DNA of 35,456 nucleotides from Anaerolineae bacterium. Its GTDB lineage: Bacteria; Chloroflexota; Anaerolineae; JAFGEY01. Within the stretch, counting starts at the first letter, position 1; each line of letters begins with the position of its first letter. The position numbers and the translations under genes are program-made. Positions 29,512 to 35,456 of the stretch are shown one piece after another. The stretch lies in the NCBI GenBank assembly GCA_016931365.1, contig JAFGEY010000015.1, forward strand, positions 1-35,456. The letters run 5' to 3'. Under the pieces are notes generated by a model. The model saw only the letters and a list, made by a program, of their open reading frames with translations. It did not search any database and was not told the DNA's origin.

Positions 29512-31001
29512 CGCTCCGCCTCGCCCACTGACACATCCAGGCTGTCCAGAATGGTAACGACCTGCTCGAGCGGGACGTCGCGCGCCATCAACGGCAACGC
29601 TGAGAGGTTAGCCAGCGACGGGCCGCGCACGAACGCGTGAGCCAGATGGCACGTCCCGTTGGCGATCAGGTAGACGCCCAACTCACCGCGCGGGGCCTCG
29701 ACGCCGGCGTAAATCGCGCCTTCGGGCAGCGTTGGCGGCAGCTTGCCCGGCGCAAAGGCGTCGACTGGCTGTCCCTCCGTCTCGACCAACCTGGCCTCAA
29801 GCTGGCGGATCAGGTCCAGACTGGCACGCATCTCGGCCATCCGCACCCGGAAGCGCGCTTTTGCATCGCCATTATTCGTCACAGGCACCTCAAAATCAAG
29901 CCCCTCATAGCCAACGTAGGGAAACGAGCGGCGCGCGTCGTAGGCGATGCCGGTCGCGCGCAGACACGGCCCGGTCAGGCCCAGCCCCAGCGCCGTGCCC
30001 GGATCGATCACACCAATGCCGCCCAGACCATCGAGAAAGGCAGCGTTTGCCGCAAGCATCCGTTTGAGATCGAGCAATAACCCTTCCAACTCTACGCTCA
30101 GATCACGCAGCGCGCGCTCAAACCCGGCCGCGAGATCGCAGCGCAGACCACCGGGCACGACGATGTCCGGCAGGCTGGGATTGCCGCCCAATCGTTGGAA
30201 AAGATGGCGCACCGACTGCGCCCCCTGTGCGGCGTACACCGAAGCGGCAAAGATCGACCCGGCGACGGTTTGAACCAGGCCCGACAACCAGATCAGGTGC
30301 GAGGCGACGCGGGCCAGCTCGGCGCCGATCGCCCGCGCATACTGCGCCCTGGGCGGCGCTTCCACGCCGAGCAGGGCCTCCACCGCCAGCGCGTAGGCCA
30401 GGTCGGCGTGGAACGGAGCAGACGCATCCAGGCGCGCCATCAACAAACTGCCCCGTGCGTAGGGCCGCTCGCTCAAGCGGCGTTCCAGCCCGCAGCGTCG
30501 ATAGCCCAGGCGCGGCGCGGCCCGGCGCACCACGCCGCCGTCCACATCCAGGTCGATGCAAAGCCCGTTTACGCTCGTCGGCAGCCGCTCGCCGGCCCAG
30601 ACAGCCCCTGCGCCGGGCACATCCGTTGGGGCAAAGAGCGCGCCGAGTTGAGGATGTCCTTGAAATGAGACGCCCTGCAAGTCGAACAACTGGCTCTCCA
30701 ACCAGTTGGCCGCGGGCCAGACAAAGGCCAGGCTGTGCGGTGGCGGCAGGCAGGGCAGACGCAGTCGCAGCCGCTGCCGCTCGGACAGCGAAACAAGCTG
30801 ATATTCAAGCTGATCGTCAATCAGGTTGATGTCGAGTAGCAGATCGTAGCGCGGCGTCGTTTCATCGCGCAAGAATTCGCCAAGCTGGGCCAGGTTGGAT
30901 GGACTCAACGTCCACACGCGCTCTTGAGCAAAACCGCCAACCGCGATCTCTAGATCGGGAAACCGCGTCTGGACAGCGGCCAGCAAAGCCGGGTCGCTCA
31001 T
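29508..31001 (-). CDS. divergent fused NuoCD-like subunit
   Basis: A 497-residue fusion of a NuoC-like N-domain (about 1-110) and a NuoD / hydrogenase-large-subunit-like domain. NuoD blocks: LDVDGGVVRRAAPRLGYRRCGLERRLSERPY (canonical 'v.P.iGylHRG.EKl.E...Y'), ARAIGAELARVASHLIWLS, LTGPCLRATGIAYDARRSFPYVGYEGLDFEVP, and YAGVEAPRGELGVYLIANG. The C-terminus EQVVTILDSLDVSVGEAER matches 'ivaiigSlDiv.gEiDR'. The HPSTHG quinone-site segment reads LPTSVNG, without either histidine, and GYLHRG has no histidine. No CxxC pairs exist, so it is not a NiFe hydrogenase. ATG 31001 overlaps the NuoB stop by 4 bases. Confidence 0.82.
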   Translation of the reverse strand: MSDPALLAAVQTRFPDLEIAVGGFAQERVWTLSPSNLAQLGEFLRDETTPRYDLLLDINLIDDQLEYQLVSLSERQRLRLRLPCLPPPHSLAFVWPAANWLESQLFDLQGVSFQGHPQLGALFAPTDVPGAGAVWAGERLPTSVNGLCIDLDVDGGVVRRAAPRLGYRRCGLERRLSERPYARGSLLMARLDASAPFHADLAYALAVEALLGVEAPPRAQYARAIGAELARVASHLIWLSGLVQTVAGSIFAASVYAAQGAQSVRHLFQRLGGNPSLPDIVVPGGLRCDLAAGFERALRDLSVELEGLLLDLKRMLAANAAFLDGLGGIGVIDPGTALGLGLTGPCLRATGIAYDARRSFPYVGYEGLDFEVPVTNNGDAKARFRVRMAEMRASLDLIRQLEARLVETEGQPVDAFAPGKLPPTLPEGAIYAGVEAPRGELGVYLIANGTCHLAHAFVRGPSLANLSALPLMARDVPLEQVVTILDSLDVSVGEAER

Positions 31002-31357
31002 GCGCGCCTCCGCCGTGGAAGGCTGGCCAAAACGGCGCACAGCGCGTCGAGCGACGGCGGGCAGCCGGGCAGGCTCACATCGACCGGGATGACCTCTGCC
31101 GCCGGGATCGTGTCGAACATATCGCCCGCAAGCGCGCACGTGCCCACCGCGATCACCCAGCGCGGCGCAGCAAGCTGTGCGTAGAATTCGCGCAAAACGG
31201 GCGCAAAGGCCGCCGTCACCCGCCCGGCGACGATCAAGGTGTTGGCCTCGGAAGGGGCCAGTTCGGCACAGCGCGCACTCACCGGCAACTGGCAGGCAAC
31301 TGCGCCGCAGCAGCCCAGATCGGCGATCAGGGGGCGAATTCGGGCCAGGGCGCTCAT
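30998..31357 (-). CDS. NuoB-like 4Fe-4S subunit
   Basis: A 119-residue protein, shorter than the usual 160-200 of NuoB. All four ligands of cluster N2 are kept: the tandem Cys16-Cys17 in LGCCG, Cys74 in AVGTCALAG, and Cys99 in PGCPP. ANTLIVAGRVTAAFAPVLREFYAQLAAPRWVIAVG and IPVDVSLPGCPPSLDAL match the family closely. The ERFG loop and the PRQAD segment that contact quinone and NuoD are replaced. The start ATG 31357 overlaps the preceding stop by 4 bases. It gives the complex one certain redox centre. Confidence 0.9.
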   Translation of the reverse strand: MSALARIRPLIADLGCCGAVACQLPVSARCAELAPSEANTLIVAGRVTAAFAPVLREFYAQLAAPRWVIAVGTCALAGDMFDTIPAAEVIPVDVSLPGCPPSLDALCAVLASLPRRRRA

Positions 31358-31629
31358 CGATCCGGGCCTGTCAGAACGCAAAAACCACCAACGACGAGCA
31401 GGCCTAAAAAAAGCCCGCCCGCAGCCAGGGCATATTTGTTGTCAAGGAGGACAAAGGGGAACAGAGCAACAAGGCCGGGCAAGATGAACCCGCCTATGAT
31501 CGCCAAGGGGGGGATGGCCTGCGGGCGCGGGCGCGCATCCTGGGCCGCTTTGCGCTGCACGCGAGCGCCGCTCCAAGCCAGAACCAGCATCCCCGCCCAC
31601 AAGACAATTGCACTCCAGCCCAAAGACAT
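31354..31629 (-). CDS. small three-helix membrane protein in the NuoA position
   Basis: A 91-residue protein with three membrane helices (about 3-22, 38-60, 65-87), the topology and size of NuoA. It comes first in the cluster, as NuoA does, with GGGAG before ATG 31629. Sequence identity to NuoA is not visible: the ECG and FDVE motifs and their acids are absent. I call it a NuoA equivalent from position and topology only. Confidence 0.6.
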   Translation of the reverse strand: MSLGWSAIVLWAGMLVLAWSGARVQRKAAQDARPRPQAIPPLAIIGGFILPGLVALFPFVLLDNKYALAAGGLFLGLLVVGGFCVLTGPDR

Positions 31630-31668
31630 TTTTTCTCCCACTGGCGATACACACCGTTGCATCAATCT

Positions 31669-31697
31669 AGTCTATCACACGGCCTATGGTTTGTCAA
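31669..31697 (-). promoter_or_regulatory. promoter of the complex-I-like cluster
   Basis: Minus strand: TTGACA (31692-31697), a 17-base spacer and TAGACT (31669-31674), preceded by TGA. It lies 40 bases upstream of the first gene's ATG at 31629. A consensus -35 and spacing argue that the cluster is actively transcribed. Confidence 0.75.
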
Positions 31698-31720
31698 AGC
31701 CGCGAAAGTGACTCACAGCC

Positions 31721-33088
31721 GTGACCTGCGGCACTGTACGTCGTGACCCCCTTTGCAGTACGATCGGTGCATCAAACCCCATCCCCCATCTTGCAGGAGG
31801 TGTGCGGTGCTCAAGTCCGTTGGCCGGCAACCTGTCCGGCTACTCCGCCGAAGGGTGGGTGGTGCGTGACACGCAGCCGCCGGTCATCCCGGACGGCGGG
31901 GTTCTGGACGCGGTACTGATCAGCGACACGTTACACGTAGCCTGGCAGGGCGCGCACTATACCAACCAGTGGGCCGATTATTCCCACCGTAACGACGCCA
32001 ACATCTATTATGATGCCGTGCCACTTGTGCCACAGCCGACGGTGCAGAAAGTCTATGCCCTGGCCGGCAACGCCGCCGCGATGCGCGTCGGCCCCAAGGG
32101 CGAGGACGGCGACCTTTACTACCTGCACGGCGATCATACAGGTTCCCTCTCTCTGGTTACAGATGCCGCCGGCAATGAGGTCGGCCGCGTGTGGTATGAT
32201 CCCTTCGGGGAGATCATCACCCACACTTTGCCGCTGACCCTCACCGACCGGCTCTGGACAGGCGCGCGAAGGGATGCTACAATGGGCCTGTACCGGGCCG
32301 CCGCCGGGTGGTATGACCCGTACTCCACACAAGGGATTTATGCCGGGGTCAGCGTGCCGCGAGCGCCGGTGGGGGTGAGTATAGGTGGCGCCTATCGAAG
32401 CATTCCCGCGCAAGCCGGCGATAATGCACTGGTTGAGCTGGGGAAATCCTCCATCATCGAGACGGTCAAAGGCAAAGCGGGTGCGTTTTTTGGAGCCAGG
32501 TCGGCAGCCAGGCTACGCAACCTTCATCAAGCCAGGTCGCGCACCCTTACGCTTGAAGCGCTACAGTTCATTCAATCCATCAATCGGTGGACAAGCCAGG
32601 TAGAATTTGCGGCAAGAGGTGCCCAGACTTCCGAACTGAGCCATTACCTGTGGCGTTTCAATCAACAATCGTTGATCAAGGAGCAGTACGAGGCAGGGAC
32701 ATCGAGTCTTGTCGCCCAATCTGCGCAGATCAACCGGATGCAGGGGTGGTTCACCCAAGGCGCATTCAAGAACGAACTGCTTGGCCTGGGCATCGGTCTG
32801 AGCATTGACCTGGGTCTGCAGGCAGTAGGCGACGTGCCGATGATGTTCACGGGCGACCTGAATGTTGGACAGTTTGGCGGCAGGATGCTAGTCACAGCAG
32901 GTGGGTCTGGATTGGGTTGGCTCACCGGCGTTGGGGTTGGGTGGTTTCTTGGTGGCCCGCCTGGTTTTGTGGCCGGGGTGGTGGTGGCAGTGATCTATGA
33001 GTACTGGGCTGTTCCTCGCTTTTATGACCGGTACAATCTTTGGCCCAAGTACCAGCAGGTGGGGCCGGCCGAGCCTTTGCCATACTGA
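31721..33088 (+). CDS. N-terminally truncated RHS-repeat core with C-terminal tip
   Basis: The frame is open from GTG 31721 to 33088 (455 residues), without a ribosome site at the expected distance. The RHS-associated core is unmistakable: YYLHGDHTGSLSLVTDAAGNEVGRVWYDPFGE (about 132-165), then a degenerate 'tGqe.D..tGLYy.gaRyYdP' as WTGARRDATMGLYRAAAGWYDP. The hundreds of YD repeats that normally precede it are absent. The C-terminal tip (about 230-455) ends in a Gly-rich hydrophobic stretch (GGSGLGWLTGVGVGWFLGG, then GFVAGVVVAVIYEY) suited to a membrane-active toxin; no nuclease motif is seen. It is an orphan RHS tip or a displaced fragment. AGGAGG at 31795-31800 sits too close to GTG 31802. 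Confidence 0.75.
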   Translation: MTCGTVRRDPLCSTIGASNPIPHLAGGVRCSSPLAGNLSGYSAEGWVVRDTQPPVIPDGGVLDAVLISDTLHVAWQGAHYTNQWADYSHRNDANIYYDAVPLVPQPTVQKVYALAGNAAAMRVGPKGEDGDLYYLHGDHTGSLSLVTDAAGNEVGRVWYDPFGEIITHTLPLTLTDRLWTGARRDATMGLYRAAAGWYDPYSTQGIYAGVSVPRAPVGVSIGGAYRSIPAQAGDNALVELGKSSIIETVKGKAGAFFGARSAARLRNLHQARSRTLTLEALQFIQSINRWTSQVEFAARGAQTSELSHYLWRFNQQSLIKEQYEAGTSSLVAQSAQINRMQGWFTQGAFKNELLGLGIGLSIDLGLQAVGDVPMMFTGDLNVGQFGGRMLVTAGGSGLGWLTGVGVGWFLGGPPGFVAGVVVAVIYEYWAVPRFYDRYNLWPKYQQVGPAEPLPY

Positions 33089-33136
33089 TCCGTTCGAGAT
33101 GCATTGCGGTTGCCGAGTTCAAGAAAAGAGGATTGT

Positions 33137-33637
33137 GTGTGTAACGAAATTGCCTGCGTTGATGTTGCAATATGTTGCTTGGGAGTGGCAGGTATAGCGA
33201 TGGGAATTTTAGTACGCTTAGGCATTGGGAAAGAGTGGTTTGCAATGCAGGGCATTCCCACAGTGGTTATTCCCAGTTTTGTCTTTGGATCGATTCCGGT
33301 GGGGTTGGCGCTTTGCGCGATGGTTCTGATCCCCTTTTGGATACCAAATCCGGATGTTGCGCGCAATTTTCTGTGTGGTGGGGTAGGACCACTCTTGGGA
33401 TTTGGCTTCCTACTGGTCGTCTGGCAGCCGCGCTGGGTGTTGCCCAGGTGGTACCGCTGGCTCAAAGACAACTATGGCAACATCATGCCCCAGTTGCGAG
33501 AGGATGCCCAGCGCATCGGGCGTTGGGAGTGGGCAGCTATGGTGCGCACGCAGGAGGGGCTGGAGCAGTGGGCCAGGAGCGTGCAGCAGCGGGTAGACGC
33601 GGAGCGGCAGCCGAAAGGCCCGCCGTACCACACATAA
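33137..33637 (+). CDS. membrane protein, possible immunity partner of the RHS tip
   Basis: A 166-residue protein; the start is taken as GTG 33137, with AGAGGA four bases before it. Three hydrophobic segments lie in the N-terminal 105 residues (VAICCLGVAGIAMGILV; IPTVVIPSFVFGSIPVGLALCAMVLIPFWI; FLCGGVGPLLGFGFLLVVW). A charged helical tail follows with WEWAAMVRTQEGLEQWARSVQQRVDAE, probably coiled coil. It starts 48 bases after the RHS gene in the same direction, where immunity genes of polymorphic toxins lie. A membrane immunity protein would match the Gly-rich membrane-seeking tip. No named family is recognised; the role is inferred from place and topology. Confidence 0.7.
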   Translation: MCNEIACVDVAICCLGVAGIAMGILVRLGIGKEWFAMQGIPTVVIPSFVFGSIPVGLALCAMVLIPFWIPNPDVARNFLCGGVGPLLGFGFLLVVWQPRWVLPRWYRWLKDNYGNIMPQLREDAQRIGRWEWAAMVRTQEGLEQWARSVQQRVDAERQPKGPPYHT

Positions 33638-33670
33638 CACGCGGAGCAGCAAACCAGCGCAGGTTTTTAT

Positions 33671-33696
33671 CGTGCCGGCGGTCAACCGCCGGCACG
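33671..33696. terminator. hairpin between convergent genes
   Basis: CGTGCCGGCGG (33671-33681) and CCGCCGGCACG (33686-33696), perfect 11-bp stem with loop TCAA. It lies between the putative immunity gene (ends 33637) and the convergent chimera (ends 33708). Confidence 0.75.
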
Positions 33697-33707
33697 TTGC
33701 GTTTGGA

Positions 33708-34814
33708 TCAATTCCGGATCACACTCTGCACCTCGATCACCGGCGCCGGCACTACGTCCAACACTGATCCCCAGTTGATGCCATCTCCCGAAGAACGGAC
33801 GGCATAGCTGGTATAGTACCAGGTGGGGCTGCCATAGCGGGTCAGGTCGATGATGTGCCAGCCATCGTAGCGATGCTGCCACTCATAGATGTCGTGATCC
33901 TCGCGGCGCCAGCCGGCCCATCCCCTGTTGCACGGATCGAGATCGAGCTGCCAGACGCCGCTGGAATGGACGCAGCGGGCTTCGGAGCAAACTTTGACCC
34001 ACACATCCCACTGCTGCGCCCACTCAATCGTCCAGTGCGTGCCCACCTGCACCTGGTAGGCCGGCAGGTTCCACCGCCCATCGAGGCCGGGCCCGTTGCA
34101 CGGTTTGTCGTCGGGATCGCCATAGCGGTCGGGATTGTCGATGTCGGACGATGCCGTCTCGTAGTAGTGACTGACCGACCAGCCCTCGGCGCTGTTCGCA
34201 ATCGCGCCAAGCCCGTAATCGCGCCCGACGTTCCAGGGACGTTCGTCGAATGTCCACACCGGCGGCTGGTCGTCGAGCCTGCGCCAGCGCAACCCCATCT
34301 GATAGTTGGCGATCTGCCCTTCGTGCGTACCATTGGCGCCGGTGCTGTAGGGCAACGCTGCACTCGACCAGTTGCCGCTTTCCCCGCCGGGCGCGCTGTA
34401 ACGCGGTTCGGGCTGCAACTCGAACGTGTTGATGACCGTGACCAGGCTGCGCGGCCAGGGATTGCGAATGACCAGATGCGGCGGCACTTGGGCGACGACA
34501 TCGACCAGGTAGTTCAAATACTGCCCATCGATCGGATCGTCCCCGTCGCAAATCACCTGTACGCCGTTGCCATTGATCCCGGCCGTGCAGGGCGGGTCGC
34601 CAAAACCGGGCGGCCTGGGGGTAGGCGGCGCGCACTCGGCCGCCGACTGGCAGTGTTCGATGTAGCAGTCGATGTCCTGAAAGGTCGCCGCATCAGGCGG
34701 CTTGTCGAGCCAGGTGAAAAAGAGATCGAGGTCGTTGGCGTAATGGATGGGGGTGCTGGCGTGCGGGCTTTTGCGCCGCAGCCATTTGTGGAACTGTTCG
34801 ATTTCGGATAACAT
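33708..34814 (-). CDS. chimera: tyrosine-recombinase N-terminus joined to an exported-type domain
   Basis: A 368-residue protein from ATG 34814, with AGGAGG seven bases upstream. Residues 1-62 (FHKWLRRKSPHASTPIHYANDLDLFFTWL...FQDIDCYIEHC) are the SAM-like core-binding domain of a tyrosine recombinase, with the pattern 'sp.T...Y..dL..F..w' of XerC/D-type integrases. The sequence then changes: a Pro-rich linker (PPTPRPPGFGDPP) and a long Trp/Tyr/Cys-rich domain resembling a secreted protein, with no catalytic R-H-R-Y residues. It has no signal peptide, so the second part could not be exported from this start. I read it as a gene fusion made by rearrangement, with the integrase promoter and start reused. 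It may be non-functional. Confidence 0.65.
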   Translation of the reverse strand: MLSEIEQFHKWLRRKSPHASTPIHYANDLDLFFTWLDKPPDAATFQDIDCYIEHCQSAAECAPPTPRPPGFGDPPCTAGINGNGVQVICDGDDPIDGQYLNYLVDVVAQVPPHLVIRNPWPRSLVTVINTFELQPEPRYSAPGGESGNWSSAALPYSTGANGTHEGQIANYQMGLRWRRLDDQPPVWTFDERPWNVGRDYGLGAIANSAEGWSVSHYYETASSDIDNPDRYGDPDDKPCNGPGLDGRWNLPAYQVQVGTHWTIEWAQQWDVWVKVCSEARCVHSSGVWQLDLDPCNRGWAGWRREDHDIYEWQHRYDGWHIIDLTRYGSPTWYYTSYAVRSSGDGINWGSVLDVVPAPVIEVQSVIRN

Positions 34815-34846
34815 GGATTTACCTCCTGGTGGTATGGGAATGGATA

Positions 34847-34878
34847 AGAAACCGGGCGGTTTCTCTTCCATTGTACCA
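34847..34878 (-). promoter_or_regulatory. extended -10 and 5' stem-loop of the chimera gene
   Basis: Minus strand TGGTACAAT (34870-34878) is an extended -10; no good -35 is visible. The transcript would then begin with the perfect hairpin AGAAACCG-CC-CGGTTTCT (34847-34864), before AGGAGG and the ATG at 34814. Confidence 0.5.
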
Positions 34879-34941
34879 CCGGGAGAGTTGCTTGGGAGGG
34901 GCAACTGAATGTAACGATGGTGTCTCGATTCGGCAAATGCT

Positions 34942-34970
34942 TTGACGGGCATATGGTTTCATGTTATAAT
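34942..34970 (+). promoter_or_regulatory. promoter of the ABC permease gene
   Basis: TTGACG (34942-34947), 17 bases and TATAAT (34965-34970) with TG one base before the hexamer. It lies about 49 bases before the ATG at 35019. As an ABC permease usually follows its binding-protein gene, a promoter here suggests the operon starts with this permease. Confidence 0.78.
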
Positions 34971-35018
34971 CTGGATGTTGCTTTTCGGCCAGCGTTGGCG
35001 GGTGAGAAAGGAGTGCGG

Positions 35019-35456
35019 ATGGCAGACTATCCAGCCAATCCCTCACACGGAATTTTGAGCGGTCGTAGGAGACGCAAGATCAAAGAGTCTCTGACCGCTT
35101 ACCTCTTTTTACTTCCTGCGTTTTTGATTATCATTGTTTTTGGGCTGTGGCCCGTCTTCCATGCGTTTTACGTCAGCCTTCACAAGTGGAATATCAGGCC
35201 CAAAGGCTCGACGTGCATTCCTTATTGGTTCGCCCAAATCGGTTTGGGCAGCGCCCAGACGTTGGAGCGAACCGATTGCCTCGATTGGAACAACTATATT
35301 GCGCTGCTCGGCCTGCAAGACCCGGCGGCCGTGCTCAAGATGATCCTGGCGATCGTCGCCGGGGCCTTTGCTTACCGGCTGTGGCGCACCCGGACGCAGG
35401 TGTCCGAATCGCAGGAACGCGCTTATATCATCGGCGCCCTCGTCCTGGCCCTGGTC
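35019..35456 (+). CDS. MalF-type sugar ABC transporter permease (N-terminal part)
   Basis: The first 146 residues of an inner-membrane permease; the frame is open to the end of the window. A basic N-terminus (RRRRKIKESL) is followed by helix 1 in the typical form TAYLFLLPAFLIIIVFGLWPVFHAFYVSLHKWN, characteristic of binding-protein-dependent sugar permeases (MalF/UgpA type). After that comes an external loop longer than usual with two cysteines (STCIPYW, TDCLDWNNYIALLG), then a second hydrophobic segment (VLKMILAIVAGAFAYRLW) and the start of a third. AAAGGAG lies about 7 bases before the ATG. The conserved EAA loop would be beyond the window. Confidence 0.85.
   Translation, partial: MADYPANPSHGILSGRRRRKIKESLTAYLFLLPAFLIIIVFGLWPVFHAFYVSLHKWNIRPKGSTCIPYWFAQIGLGSAQTLERTDCLDWNNYIALLGLQDPAAVLKMILAIVAGAFAYRLWRTRTQVSESQERAYIIGALVLALV

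Noticed and set aside
29508..31001. Reading the NuoCD-like protein as a group 4 NiFe-hydrogenase large subunit
   Set aside because: Neither the N-terminal nor the C-terminal CxxC nickel ligands are present, and the C-terminus ends SLDVSVGEAER in the NuoD manner.
30899..31711. Open frame of 270 codons on the plus strand
   Set aside because: Antisense to the NuoB- and NuoCD-like genes; composition is Arg/Gln/Pro-rich and no start signal is present.
1..35456. tRNA, rRNA, CRISPR arrays, insertion sequences or attachment sites
   Set aside because: I looked for T-arm GTTCRANYC contexts, regularly spaced direct repeats and transposase motifs and found none that I can support. The integrase-like 62 residues at 34629-34814 are only a domain fragment without a catalytic part.

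Overview
The window is GC-rich (about 60% by eye), densely coded bacterial DNA. It most resembles a member of the Chloroflexota, probably Anaerolineae, Caldilineae or a relative. The grounds are the Pro/Thr-rich 'PTPTP' stalks behind lipoprotein or transmembrane anchors, a LuxR-HTH protein with an extracytoplasmic Kelch propeller, response regulators joined to excisionase-type HTH domains, an orphan RHS fragment, and a complex-I-like cluster without the NADH module. No rRNA, tRNA, CRISPR array or insertion sequence was seen, and no gene-free stretch exceeds 300 bases.

Layout. 1-6748: the tail of an unidentified gene, a GNAT acetyltransferase, an ECF sigma factor translationally coupled to a membrane-anchored partner, then a leftward group (LuxR-Kelch sensor, FAD oxidoreductase, AcpS). 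6883-11582: tilS, an unknown gene behind a structured leader, and a leftward polyprenyl-phosphate sugar transferase plus family 2 glycosyltransferase (exopolysaccharide). 11635-17463: a rightward operon from one promoter: an Amt-family transporter with a broken twin-His pair, nadD, a small unknown, an enolase-superfamily enzyme and a degenerate SF1 helicase-like ATPase. 17544-19787: two leftward regulators (RR-GAF-histidine kinase and RR-HTH) that share a divergent promoter region with the rightward envelope operon at 20036-24175 (PrsW-like protein without its catalytic residues, a signal-anchor protein holding a 44-bp perfect palindrome, a transglutaminase-like lipoprotein, and a lipoprotein with a PsbP-like region). 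24280-26614: a GNAT protein, a Pro/Thr-rich membrane protein with a UUCG leader hairpin, and an MBL-fold hydrolase.

26710-31629 is the most unusual block. It is a leftward, tightly overlapped set of complex I subunit homologues in the order A-like, B, CD, H, J, K, truncated L, read from a near-consensus promoter. NuoE, F, G and I are absent. NuoB keeps all four N2-cluster cysteines, but the quinone-pocket and proton-channel residues of the other subunits are repeatedly replaced. It looks like an intact but repurposed complex-I relative rather than a decaying one.

31721-34814 is an accessory patch: an N-terminally truncated RHS core with a Gly-rich hydrophobic tip, a following small membrane protein that could be its immunity partner, and a convergent chimera that begins like a tyrosine recombinase and continues as an exported-looking Trp/Cys-rich protein. 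The window ends in a MalF-type ABC permease behind a good promoter.

Many promoters are readable as sigma-70 type, often TTGACA-N17-TATAAT or extended -10 (TGGTATAAT). Several mRNAs appear to begin with a perfect stem-loop. All assignments come from reading the sequence; no searches were run.
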